A stretch of DNA of 55,646 nt from contig JASCIV010000066.1 of NCBI GenBank assembly GCA_030374735.1, positions 1 through 55,646 of the forward strand, in the 5' to 3' direction. Under the pieces are notes generated by a model that worked only from the letters and a program-made list of their open reading frames with translations, made no database searches and had not been told where the DNA came from. The position numbers were made by a program, and so were the translations under genes. Numbering within the stretch: position 1 is the first letter of the stretch; every line of letters starts with the position of its first letter. Below, piece after piece: positions 1 to 9,819 of this stretch. The DNA comes from Gracilaria caudata (lineage: Eukaryota; Rhodophyta; Florideophyceae; Gracilariales; Gracilariaceae).

Positions 1-384
1 GTGGCGAGGAGGGCGAATGATTATTATGAATGCCCCATGCAGAGCATGACGCGTGAGAGTCGAGGAGCCTGCGGCGGGTATTTTACCACTCACAGCATGA
101 AAGCAAGACTACGGTATTGACACAGGGCAATGAACAAAGAATGCGGGAGGTACGTGAATTGAGACTGATTCGAAAGGGGCGTCGTCGGCCGCGACCAACA
201 AGGCCATTATGGAGCGTGCACAGCACACTCTTCGAAACACAGAAGAGAACGCACGGCAAAAGCGACCCGCGCAATACCACCAAAAAGGCACAACTAGAAC
301 AGAGGCGCTCCCATCTCCGTCACTGACGGAGATGGGAGCAGGAATATCTAACAAGAAGGTCAAAAGAAAACACTGTTATACGGA
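1..384. other. intergenic, 3' of two-exon gene
   Basis: No credible gene is seen. Overlapping short frames on both strands are low-complexity and Arg/Ser rich. The notable content is a 33-nt near-perfect palindrome at 307-339, annotated separately, which lies about 45 nt downstream of the stop codon of the minus-strand gene that follows. Confidence 0.6.
307..339. repeat. 16-bp perfect inverted repeat
   Basis: Arm 307-322 (GCTCCCATCTCCGTCA) is exactly reverse-complementary to 324-339, with a single base between them. Transcribed from the minus strand it would sit in the 3' UTR of the gene ending at 385 and could fold into a hairpin of about 14 bp. It may be a 3'-end processing signal, a terminator-like structure or a small fold-back element; the sequence alone does not decide. 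Confidence 0.85.
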
Positions 385-874
385 TTAGAAGTCGGCCGGA
401 AGACCACACAGAGTGCTGAGGTGTTTGAGAGCGGTGATCACATCGGCAGCATTATGACAGAGCCCTAAAGGCCAAGTGAATCTCTCCTGCACACACACGC
501 AATTCGACTCGTCGCACGAAACGACGTCCGCAGTGAAACCAGCGGCGTCCAACGCGGTCATCTTGACGGCAGTGAGTTGAGAGAAATCATCCTACGCACA
601 ACAGCGACGGCAGCAGCAACAACGAACGCGTTAGCCGGGTGATGTGATGAAAGAGGCGTGTGTTTTGGTAACTTACAAACTTGTGGCCGAACCTGACGAT
701 GTAATTGGCAATGTCTCGAACGTGTTCCTTGTTCATAAACTCGCACACGGTGGTCGAGATGGCGGCTATTTCGGGCACGTTGGGAACATCCTGAACGGGC
801 AGTTGATCGGAGTCATCGAGTTTTGGCATCGACACCTGCTTAGAAGAAGGCCTCGAAATCGACGACATGGCCAT
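385..874 (-). CDS. two-exon hypothetical protein, 134 aa
   Basis: Exon 1 is 677-874 and exon 2 is 385-591. They are separated by an 85-nt intron (592-676) with donor GTAAGT, a CTAAC branch-like motif and acceptor TAG. The junction is phase 0. Joining gives a continuous 134-residue protein: a short polar N-terminus, a helical middle (IAAISTTVCEF, HVRDIANYIVRFGHKF) and a Cys-containing C-terminal half ending LCGLPADF. No family was recognised. Start is the ATG at 874; a second in-frame ATG follows at 868. The gene diverges from the BTB-like gene at 1530. The splice consensus and the open frame on both sides make a real gene likely; function is unknown. Confidence 0.6.
592..676 (-). other. spliceosomal intron, 85 nt
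   Basis: On the minus strand it begins GTAAGT and ends TAG, with CTAAC between. It is phase 0. Without removal the first exon runs into unrelated sequence. Confidence 0.65.
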
Positions 875-1529
875 GGGCACTCTCGCACTGCACCTAGCAT
901 CGGCCCTTCCCGTCCCCCGCAACCGAACCAAACCGCCGCCGCCAACAAACGCGCACTCCATGGCACTCCACACTCAAAAGCAAGTCACACGACGAAGAGC
1001 TTCTCTTTCACGACGTCCACACTATACCCAACTCCCACAACGTCTTTGTCGCCCGCGCGCCATCGCGGAGCCCGGAGGTGTATCTGACGGCGCTCATCGT
1101 GGGGAAGGGATGGCGAGCGACGTTAGGCAGCAGATTTTTACGGACAAGATGCGCCAATGAAACGCAATAAGAGGCGTACGTGGTGCGCTGATTGGCTGTG
1201 CTCTTCGACGTGGTGCTTTCTTTTGTGGCGGCGTGTCTGCATTTGGGCCGAGCGACACGCGCTTGCTCAAGCACAATAGCACTCCCTCACACGCCGGACA
1301 GCTTGAACACGTAGCATTCCCTTGTAGGAAGTGTTCCAATTATAGGAATCAGAAACGTACAATTTCCGATTAAATGATGAGAAAAGTCGCCGCGCTTTCC
1401 TAGCTGTGCGTTGCGCCCAAGAGCGCTGATCCTTCCAGATCGAACGCAGCTGACACACTTTCGCCCCCCATCATCGAGGTTAAGGTTGCGAAGGGTCCCC
1501 TCATAACCTCCGTGCCCACCTAAAGCCCC
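875..1529. promoter_or_regulatory. shared divergent promoter region
   Basis: Spacer between two head-to-head genes (minus start 874, plus start 1530). It contains CCAAT at 1153-1157 and its reverse ATTGG at 1191-1195, plus two ACGTGG motifs close by. No TATA box is obvious. Confidence 0.45.
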
Positions 1530-3356
1530 ATGAATGCTTCCAGAGAGCCTTCGTCCAACCACATCCCGTCCGCCAGCAGACGATCCGCACCAAATTCTTC
1601 CACGAAACCGCAAAGAAAGCGCCAGCCGCCGACCCGGTCAAAGCGCTCCCGCAGCACGCCTGCTCAAGCTTCCCCCAGTACGTCAACCACTCGCGCATCC
1701 AGTGCATATGCCTGTCCGCCCTCCACACCGCCACAAGCTTTAGACAACGCCCCTTTTGCTCTTGATTTATTTGAGCGACCGCAGCATTCGCTTGTTTCAG
1801 ACGCTTTCAAGGTGACATCTAGGCTGTTTGATGCCTTGATAAACAATCGCGCGGGAGTGTGTGACGCCCATTTACACCCCAAAGACAATATCTGTATCGC
1901 CGTATCCCGTTCAATACTCACCGCCCTTAACTCGTTTCTGGTCGACTATGCGTGTCCCAATTCTAACACCACCACAAACTGTTGCGCCACTCACGTTAAA
2001 CAACTCCCCGTAAGCTCCCACCAGCTCCGTCACATTCTTGAATTCGCATATACCAACGACTGTGAATTCATTCGAAATGTGCGCTCCGCCGTGCTGTGGA
2101 GAAAGGATACAGACATATCACCTAAGGCTGTTGTTGAGGTTATTCAGTTGGCACATGCTGCCCATATCTGTCACACGCCTGATCTCTGCACATGGAGTGC
2201 AAAAACCGCTTTGGATATGGTCCATCAAAGACCAAGCTTCCTCTGCTCAGCGATGAGCACCATCATGAACTTCCGCTTCCCAAAAGCTGAGCTCCTAATT
2301 GCCGAGTGGATATCGCAAGTATTTAAGAACCCACCCTACTTTCTTGGCACAATGCCAAAAGCGCCCACCCCACTCGACGCGCACTCCAGTCCAGAAGCGT
2401 TGAGTTGCCCAGTTTTGAGTCTTGACGTTAGGGCTTTTGACAGCATACTCAGGTCTGGTCATGGTAGAGAGGAATACTTCTTCCGCGCGCTGTACTGCTG
2501 GGCAACTCGTGGCTACACCGAATTCAACAGGGAGAGACCGCGCTGGAGAAATGCTGTTAAGCTCGCGCGTCAAATTGACTTTACCAGGGTGCCGTCAAAG
2601 TTCTTGCTTGGTTTTGTGGAGTGCTCTGGACTAGTTGATCAACAAGCTATGTCTTCCGTCTACCGCTCACATCTTGCAGCAAAATCTAACTTGCCTCAGG
2701 GTTACGGCTTGCAACTCACCGAGGACAAGCCGTTTAAGAGGAGTAGTGAAGCAAGAGATCACGAGACCAAACCTACCCAGAAGCAGCAACGAGTTGATTC
2801 TGGTACAGAAGCTGGTCCACGCAATTCTTCTAACCATATAAATTGGCCAACCCTTGCAGCCCCAACACAACCAAGAAGCTTGCACAGTTCCGCGGCAGCG
2901 CAAGATGAGACGCTCCACGGCGTTAATGGCACCGCTACTCCTTTGAACCCCGAGCATCAAAATCCCACAAGTATGACTGCCGTTGGGACGCAATGTGCCA
3001 AAGAGCGTTCTGTGCTATCGTCTTCCACGGAGACATTTGCACTACACCCCAAAGCGTCTGGGAGTAGTCAGGAGGAGGTCTTGCACAGTCCCACACGTGA
3101 GGAGCAATCAAAAGGAATGCCGAGGTTACGTGGAGTATCAAACGGGGTATCACAACAAGAACAGCCCCCCTCGGTAACCGAGCCTCTTTGCTCCAAAACC
3201 GCGGTCCAAGCAGCCCCGCGCGATCATGGGCCTGGTTTGCAATCCTTGCAGATGCCAACGTACACGTGCGAACGAAACGAAGCGGCTTTAACTGAGGTCA
3301 AAAATGAGGAGGTCCTTCAAGTTGTGAAGGATGAGATGGAGATTGTTGAAGTGTAA
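1530..3356 (+). CDS. BTB/POZ-like domain protein
   Basis: 608 aa from an ATG. Residues 1-70 are Ser/Pro/Arg-rich and look disordered. Residues about 75-210 resemble a divergent BTB/POZ fold: a stretch on display of a folded core (KDNICIAVSRSILTALNSF), then LRHILEFAYTNDCEF, which matches the late BTB helix-turn pattern. Residues about 210-390 look like a BACK-type helical region, including RALYCWATRGYTEF and RVPSKFLLGFVECSGLV. The C-terminal 200 residues are polar and low-complexity, ending acidic. BTB-BACK proteins are often substrate adaptors of Cullin-3 ubiquitin ligases, but no Kelch or MATH domain is seen, so role is inference. The assignment rests on pattern, not a search. Confidence 0.6.
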   Translation: MNASREPSSNHIPSASRRSAPNSSTKPQRKRQPPTRSKRSRSTPAQASPSTSTTRASSAYACPPSTPPQALDNAPFALDLFERPQHSLVSDAFKVTSRLFDALINNRAGVCDAHLHPKDNICIAVSRSILTALNSFLVDYACPNSNTTTNCCATHVKQLPVSSHQLRHILEFAYTNDCEFIRNVRSAVLWRKDTDISPKAVVEVIQLAHAAHICHTPDLCTWSAKTALDMVHQRPSFLCSAMSTIMNFRFPKAELLIAEWISQVFKNPPYFLGTMPKAPTPLDAHSSPEALSCPVLSLDVRAFDSILRSGHGREEYFFRALYCWATRGYTEFNRERPRWRNAVKLARQIDFTRVPSKFLLGFVECSGLVDQQAMSSVYRSHLAAKSNLPQGYGLQLTEDKPFKRSSEARDHETKPTQKQQRVDSGTEAGPRNSSNHINWPTLAAPTQPRSLHSSAAAQDETLHGVNGTATPLNPEHQNPTSMTAVGTQCAKERSVLSSSTETFALHPKASGSSQEEVLHSPTREEQSKGMPRLRGVSNGVSQQEQPPSVTEPLCSKTAVQAAPRDHGPGLQSLQMPTYTCERNEAALTEVKNEEVLQVVKDEMEIVEV

Positions 3357-3949
3357 GCAAGAGGTCGGCGTTGGTAAGTTTCAAACGTACAGATTCGGGA
3401 ACATAAAGAATGTAATCCGAGTCCGCACATAGGAATTGCTGAAGAAGTTAGCTTATTCACCGCTGTTCGGCCGCGTTCAATGTTGGATATATACACACTA
3501 TCTACCTTTAGCGACGGAGTAATCTGTCTTTGAAGAAACCAGCAAGTCCAGAAATCGTGCCATACTTGCAGCGAAGCATCAGAGTGATCACCCGCAGTTC
3601 TATCTCCACCGGAACTCTTCTGGTCCATGAACAGGATAAGTGTACGGTCCATGAGAGGAAGGAAAAAGATTAGTCCATTGTGTTGCTGATCTGTCAAATC
3701 GTAACCCACGAACTTGGAGTCGAAAGCTACTGTCTGTTGCAGTTTGGGTAAATGGAGTCCCAGAACTCTTTCTCGTTCAAGATTCAACTATGTCACAAGT
3801 GCAAGCCCTAAGCTCATCGAGGTATATTCTTCTTATGCATCAGCAAATTGCAACCTCTCTAACAAACCATTCGTCGGCGTTGCTCTACCTGGTTTCGCAT
3901 GAAAACCACCTCTGACTCCACTCGGCCATTACTGGAGACGAAAACATCT
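3357..3949. other. intergenic, convergent 3' ends
   Basis: Lies between the stops of the BTB-like gene and a minus-strand small-protein gene. A minus-strand open stretch (3317-3787) exists but begins at TTG, overlaps the BTB C-terminus and has no recognisable domain. I see no other feature. Confidence 0.5.
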
Positions 3950-4630
3950 TTACTTCCGGAAAGCATCACGCTGCACACCGTGCTCGCCTTCAGTACGATT
4001 ACGAACATCCCAACTCATGTCAGAATGAAGAACGTAATACAGAATCTGCATCCCAGTCGTAAATGACCCACGACGTCCGGTTTGGAAAGATAACAACCCG
4101 TCCCGTAGACGTGCTACATTTGTGAATAGGAGTGGTGCAAAACTGGTGTCCCTTATATAGTGCTGTGGTAGTAGAGCAATCAAAGCATCACAACCAAGCG
4201 CGTGCATCTCAAAACTCAGGAAGAGACAATACCATTTACGATTGTAGGGGTTCTCCAATGGACTAGAAGGAGGGTGACTCTCAGGAATTCGCATGGCGGC
4301 CATATCCTGAGGTCTATCACTGACAGCTGCATATACCAACCTCCTTTGCAAGCCGATCATCTGCATTGTGACCTCAGGATCTATCGAAATCCAGTCATCA
4401 TTTCGCTTGGCCAGTATTGGTGGCGGAACCATCTTTCCATCCAAATTAACGTCTGGCTGCACACCATGGTCCTTCTCAATGCGGGTACGAACATCCTGAA
4501 TCGTGTCCGACGGAAGAACATAACACGGAACCTGTAACCCAGTTGAAAGACGTACCTGTATCAAATACGCTGCGGAGTTCTGTTGTAACTCGGAGCCGGC
4601 GGTTTCCGGTTTGGAAGGCAAACAACCCAT
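3950..4630 (-). CDS. acylated ubiquitin-fold protein, copy A (with decayed C-terminal half)
   Basis: 226 aa from the ATG at 4630, chosen because the paralogues at 8378 and 9820 start at the same point with M[GD]CLPS. The N-terminus MGCLPSK fits an N-myristoylation motif with a neighbouring Cys for palmitoylation. Residues about 20-100 have a ubiquitin-like pattern: strand YLIQVRL, strand VPCYVL, then SDTIQDVRTRIEKDHGVQPD, which lines up with [20 protein letters not shown] of ubiquitin, then a conserved MVPPP block. There is no C-terminal Gly-Gly. The last 60 residues are a degenerate second copy of the same domain (YYVLHSDMSWDVRNRTEGEHGVQ), so this looks like a fusion with an eroding tandem duplicate. 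Function is unknown. Confidence 0.6.
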   Translation of the reverse strand: MGCLPSKPETAGSELQQNSAAYLIQVRLSTGLQVPCYVLPSDTIQDVRTRIEKDHGVQPDVNLDGKMVPPPILAKRNDDWISIDPEVTMQMIGLQRRLVYAAVSDRPQDMAAMRIPESHPPSSPLENPYNRKWYCLFLSFEMHALGCDALIALLPQHYIRDTSFAPLLFTNVARLRDGLLSFQTGRRGSFTTGMQILYYVLHSDMSWDVRNRTEGEHGVQRDAFRK

Positions 4631-5112
4631 GTTGCCCGCATGAGAGCCGTCATTGTGAGAATAGGGGAAGCGAGAGTAGTTACAGTTCGCTTTTATCGCG
4701 CCCCCAGTTTCAAACATGCCATGACGTTGGCCAACGCTCTTGGACCAAGCGTTGTTCGCTGAGTTGTGGCGCAAGCGCCATTCCATTGGCCCCGAAGGCT
4801 TTTGCACGCCTACGACAAAGCTTTTACAGTAATGTTACCCTGTGCAGGATATTACCTTATCATACATACCTTCGTGCACAGCGAGGCAAACGGCCACCAA
4901 TGCGCATGAAGATGGTTACGCGGTTGGCAAAAGTGAATCGTCCATCAGAGTGCTTCACAGGGGTATTAGAATGAACCCTCCGCTCTCCATGGCGAGACCT
5001 TTTCCGTTCCAACACTGTCTTCTTGAGCCCTCCCTGCCGTTCCGTTCAGCTCTGGAGGTCTCGCGATTTCTTTTCGTAACCAATCACTTGCTGACATTGC
5101 CTTCCCTTGGCA
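4631..5112. promoter_or_regulatory. divergent spacer with conserved family upstream block
   Basis: Upstream of copy A and of the plus-strand membrane-protein gene. Two blocks recur upstream of the paralogues: TGTGAGAATAGGGGAAGCGAG near 4650 and CTTGGACCAAGCG near 4740. This shows that the duplicated unit includes 5' flanking DNA as well as the coding part. Confidence 0.5.
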
Positions 5113-6483
5113 ATGGAAGTGTCACTCACGCCTGGAAAGACGGCCTTCTTTATCAATCTCATCACTGATGTGTTGGCCATTGTTGCTCTTTATAGTTTGG
5201 TACGCTCATTGAATGCACTCGGTAGATGGAAGCTATACCGATGCGGAAAGGTTGACATGAATATGCATTTCCATGACATGGGATTCCCTTTGGCGTTTTG
5301 GTATGCCTTTCGCGTACGCAGAGTTTCTCGTACAGTTTCCATGTTATTGTGCTTTCAAGCAATCTTCAGTGTAATCACTATGGTGCTGATTATTTTTGCT
5401 CCAATTGGCGTATCTGAGTCGAAGGATTATCGTGTAGATCGGAATCACACAGTTCAAGGAGATTCACTTTGTCGTATGAATGTTCAGACTTTTTATGATA
5501 CTCGACTAGGAGAAGCAGCAGAGAGAGTGAAAAAGCACTTTGAATCAGGTGGAAGCATTCTAAGAGTAGGAAGAACAAGTAGGAATGCAGATGCACTCAT
5601 CATGGAAGACAACGAGTTCAGCCTCGGCCCTACTTTGGTAGTCGATGAGTTCAGAGCTTCAGTTCCGATGAATATATCGACCGTGAGTGGCACTGTAGGT
5701 GCTGAATTTCAGGACTTTTCGTTCCTTGGATCCGCTAGATCTGGATTAAGTTCGAGAAACAGCCTCATCTTCGACAAGAGGACATATGCCGAAAACAAAG
5801 TAATCATAGAAGGTCCAATGTATATGACTTATTTATTTCAAAGATCTCGAAGTCCTCTACATGATACGGGGCAATACTCGTTCGTCAGGTGTGATGTGCC
5901 GCGACTGGAATTAACGTCGGGCGAACCAGAAGAGGTCAGCGGCAATTGTGAAGTCGCAAACATCGAAAGAAACGTCACTCTGGCTGGAATTTGGGACACC
6001 CTTGCTGAACACACTGAACCTCTGAGGCAAATGGAGAAAACGTTCCCGAGATTAAGTATTTCTGAACTGGGAAAGAGAACGGTCATGGTCTTTGATTTGG
6101 CAATTGCCCTGAGTCTAGATTCTTGCGGAGATTCATACGTTGCATACCTTCCATCGTCCGAGATTTCCAGAACCTCAGTCATCATCATTTGCGCTTTAGG
6201 TGGCATTACGTTTGTGAGTCTGGTAGCAGCGGCATTGTCAGTTCTGATCACAAGGGGAACGTTGAATTGGAATGGGTCTAACCAAAGAGTAATCAATCTG
6301 GTAGCAAGATCAGATTCGATTGAACAGAAGAGTTGCTGGAACATAGCTACTGCTTCCAAAGTTGACGTCGTTATCGAGCCCGCGTATGGAGACCTAGAGA
6401 GCACGACATATTATGCCCACGCGATTCCAAGAGGGGCTACATCAAACCCAGTACAAAAGGCAAATGTGAAGTTGATTCACTGA
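5113..6483 (+). CDS. unrecognised membrane protein
   Basis: 456 aa from the first ATG at 5113; two preceding in-frame codons include a TTG that is unlikely to be used. Three hydrophobic segments are seen, at residues about 12-34, 77-100 and 354-379. Between the second and third is a loop of about 250 residues with Asn-glycosylation sequons (NHT, NIS, NVT) and Cys residues, suggesting a lumenal or extracellular domain. The C-terminal 75 residues are polar and probably cytosolic. No family was recognised. It sits inside the small ubiquitin-fold gene cluster, on the opposite strand. Confidence 0.7.
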   Translation: MEVSLTPGKTAFFINLITDVLAIVALYSLVRSLNALGRWKLYRCGKVDMNMHFHDMGFPLAFWYAFRVRRVSRTVSMLLCFQAIFSVITMVLIIFAPIGVSESKDYRVDRNHTVQGDSLCRMNVQTFYDTRLGEAAERVKKHFESGGSILRVGRTSRNADALIMEDNEFSLGPTLVVDEFRASVPMNISTVSGTVGAEFQDFSFLGSARSGLSSRNSLIFDKRTYAENKVIIEGPMYMTYLFQRSRSPLHDTGQYSFVRCDVPRLELTSGEPEEVSGNCEVANIERNVTLAGIWDTLAEHTEPLRQMEKTFPRLSISELGKRTVMVFDLAIALSLDSCGDSYVAYLPSSEISRTSVIIICALGGITFVSLVAAALSVLITRGTLNWNGSNQRVINLVARSDSIEQKSCWNIATASKVDVVIEPAYGDLESTTYYAHAIPRGATSNPVQKANVKLIH

Positions 6484-8377
6484 GCGATGAAGACATTTCG
6501 AACGCCTCGATTTGTCACGCTCCAATCTGTTTGTTCTTCACCTGCGCTTCAACAGCAGAGTACAGGTGTGCCTTGTCGGCCAATGGATCTTGACGTGGAA
6601 GAGCACTTCAAAATGTGCCATTCCACCCACTTCCCCGAACAGCTTGTCCAACAAGACGAGCGTCCGAATTTGCTGACGCGCTTTGACCAAGCGCTGTCCG
6701 TTGGATTAGCATCGAAACCCTCAAAGAGCTCCCGGAAGGTGATCATCAATATTGACATCTGGTGTGAAGGGTCAGTTGAACAACCTCCGTGTCCAAATCC
6801 AACGCGCGTGGCGGGCCAGTGGGACGGGGGATGGTAGTGCGGCACGGTACATTACGTCCATTACAACAATAGTGAGCAAGCAGAATGCGTTCTCCAGTAT
6901 ATCGCAGCCGGGCGTTCGCAGCCATCTTTCTGAGTACTTCAGGACGAGTGTCAAATGGAGCACTAATATGAGAGTCACCAGGAGTCGGAGTGGATTCGGA
7001 TGGTCACTGTCTTAGAATAAAGTGTCTTACGATCAGTAGCGTCGGAGCGTGGGCATTCGAGTCTTGAAGGAAGCGCAATGTGAGCAGCGTGGCACGAGTC
7101 GTCCCCGCGAGAGTACATGTGTTTTCTTACACGGCGAAAAGGTTGCTACTCTGTATTGCAGAAGCGGTCCGCATGCTTGAGGAAGAGCAGATTCAAGTAC
7201 CCTTATAGTACGCATGTTCACGAATTCTGGGTCACTGTTGAGTCTAAGACATGCTGCAGAATAGTTTACGACGCCAGGCCACACATGCACAAACCTGGCT
7301 GTTTCATTCGAACAACCCAGTCAAGCATGCAGTGTCTATGTGTTCCGCGTACCAGGTGACTGCGGAATACGTCAAACTGCGTGAGTTGACAGGTTGCCAA
7401 ATCGGGCATATCTCTGCCGCCAGAAGATAATGTGAAAGTTCCCGTGGAGAACATGATTTTGGATGTATGAGCTGTTCTGCTTTCCAAACAAAAAGGAGCA
7501 GACCACTTCTGCTGGGTTCTGATGAACGAGCGAGCCGCTAGGCTATTTCACGACGGTCATTTTGAGAACCACGCGGAGCAGCATGTACCATCGCAGTGCT
7601 TGGTGACGGATTCTTTTGTGTGGCGGTCGTAAGAGCTTGGGGCTTTGTCTGGAAGAGCCACTCGTGACAAACCTTTCGTTGCCCCGTGGTTGACCTCCAC
7701 CGTCACGCATCCTCTACTGGTTGCTGTCTTTTGGCTACCGCTTAGTGACCATCATACATGTTACTTAACGCTCGCTGCTTGATGCATGTTTCCTATGAAC
7801 AGCTGCTACCTAGCTGTTGCTTACCGCTTTCCGAATGCCGCATGCGCCGTTGTTAGCTGGTCAACAGTTGCTGTTCGCCCCCGCCGCTTGTCTCTATCTT
7901 CGTCGGTGCTCGCCTCTCGCCGCTCTCCACTCTCCGCTTGAAATTTCACTACACTACTCGCTAATCGCAGCTCGCGGCTTCCAGCTTGTCCCTTAGCGCT
8001 CATTGTTTGTCGTTTGCTCTGCTAAAGCCACGCAGCTTGGGTTGCCGATCCTGTGATGATGTTCTCGGCCGCAACTGCAAAAGCGGCCCATTCTGTATGC
8101 TAAAACGTAGTGGATGTGGACCCGGGGGACGCATTCTCGAGCATGGTTTCTGATATCTACCATGACGACACCTTGAAGGAGCACACTCGCTTGGTGAGGC
8201 AAACCTGCCGGCGCGGTCTCTGTTGTTCAATATCGTACTACCCGAACTGGAACTGATCCTGTACGACAATCACGCGTTTACCCTTTATCCCCCTTAAAGA
8301 ACCACGGCTGACGTATATTTATCGCTCTGCCAGCATGCCAGGGTTATCCCTCTTACCATGAAACAAAAATGTGGAGT
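6484..8377. other. gene-poor spacer with family relic
   Basis: No convincing gene. At 6672-6700 there is a match to the upstream block of the ubiquitin-fold family (CTTTGACCAAGCGCTGTCC against CTTGGACCAAGCGTTGTTC at copy A), a likely relic of a lost copy. From about 7690 to 8030 the sequence is rich in irregularly repeated CGCT/GCTT/GCTG words, a degenerate minisatellite-like stretch. Short open frames elsewhere look random. Confidence 0.45.
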
Positions 8378-8722
8378 TCACCTCCAAAACATAATCGTCC
8401 CGTTGTCGAAGGTGAATGCAAACTCCAACCGTTTCGGCAAGCCGATCATCTGCATAGTGGTCTTAGGATTTACCGGAAGCCATCTTCCATTGAAGTTAGC
8501 TATTATCGGTGGCGGAACCATCTCTCCATTTCTGTAAACGTTGGGTTGTACTCCATGCTTCCTTTCAACACGATGACGAACATCTTGAATCGTGTCGGAA
8601 GGAAGAGCATAACATGGAACCGGCTTCCCATCAGGAAGAACCATCGTCAGTAAAAACGCTTCCGTATTGTGTTGTTGTATATCGGAGCCAGCGGCTTCCG
8701 ACCTGGAAGGCAAACAATCCAT
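8378..8722 (-). CDS. ubiquitin-fold protein, copy B
   Basis: 114 aa, a complete single domain. It starts MDCLPSR, so the Gly2 needed for myristoylation in copies A and C is replaced by Asp, while Cys3 and Ser6 remain. The ubiquitin-like core is kept: strand VPCYALPSDTIQDVRHRVERKHGVQP, then MVPPPI and a terminal TMQMIGL block. It ends shortly after the core at NGTIMFWR and has no Gly-Gly. Divergence from A and C is greater than between A and C. Membrane attachment may have been lost, which is inference. Function is unknown. Confidence 0.6.
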   Translation of the reverse strand: MDCLPSRSEAAGSDIQQHNTEAFLLTMVLPDGKPVPCYALPSDTIQDVRHRVERKHGVQPNVYRNGEMVPPPIIANFNGRWLPVNPKTTMQMIGLPKRLEFAFTFDNGTIMFWR

Positions 8723-9819
8723 GTTGTCGGTACAAGAGCGCTTGTTGTGAGAGAAGGGGAAGCGAGGTTATGCAATTCAAATTGCTGATGCCGATCTGAG
8801 CCTCGTTTTAAACACGGCTACGACGCGTGTCGCTAAATTTTGCGAAAGCACTTGGACCGGAAGTCAGTTGTTGGGTTGGTGTTGTCCAAATGCAATGGCA
8901 CCGACCCCTGTGTCAGTTAGCCTTCTTCAAGTCGCTATGAGCGCTGTTGTCGTGAAGCAGAGGAGCAACATTTGTTGCACTTCTCAGTGCTGGTGTTGAT
9001 ATTCGCCTCGCTTCTATCGCGCGACGTCGCATGTGGTTCGATAGCGCTAACGCGCTTGGACAGCGCGCTACTGGTAAGATTGACTTGCGCAAACTCCATG
9101 GCATCGGCCAGTGCGTCAGTTGGCCTGCTTTTTGTTACCACGAGTTGCTCGAGCATGCGGAAGGTCTTTACAGAGATGTACTGCAAGTATAACGGGCACA
9201 GATAACAGAAAGCTGTAGGGGTCATATCAAATTGACGAGCTCAAGGCCATTTCATGCTGCGCCTTTGAGAACGTTATCAATCCATAACATATCGTAACTG
9301 CGGAGATGTCGAGGGTTTTGCGTGGGAACGCTTCCGTCAGTTTTTCGAAATGCGCTTGTGCATTGGATCAAAGCGATGCGCTTCCCCATGTAAAGGCAAC
9401 AATGACCGTCCCAAGCCTTCTTCGTTCTTCTTCTCCTATGGTTCGTGGATTTCCTAATGAATATGTTCCAATCTCACGGCCTTGCCAATCAGTTCGTATC
9501 AGATGATACACATCTTGATACCCTTTCGTTTTCTTGGAAAGCTGGTAACGTTCGTTTTGACTTCACTGGATTTTTTCAGAGCCTTAAAGTGTACAAAGGT
9601 ATTGGACATGGCGGGCAAAATTTCGACTTGCGACAGAAAGATGAGTCCTCTTACACGACCGATAGTCTTAGCAAAGGGATCGTACGCAAGAAATAAAGAA
9701 CAGGGGTAGTGATACTAAAGAGCAAGCTGCTCAACGAGAAGCTGAAAGGGCGAAAAGAACACTTCGAGATACCAACCCTTTACGAAGGTACCTGTAGATA
9801 CAGTTCTGTTTGCACTATG
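8723..9819. other. spacer with conserved upstream block and second relic
   Basis: The 5' part (8723-8900) is the upstream block of copy B (TGTGAGAGAAGGGGAAGCGAG near 8748; CACTTGGACCGG near 8850). A further degraded relic lies at about 8990-9130: CGCTTCTATCGCGC and CGCTTGGACAGCG match the region upstream of copy A. No coding part is left with it. The rest holds no feature I can support. Confidence 0.45.
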
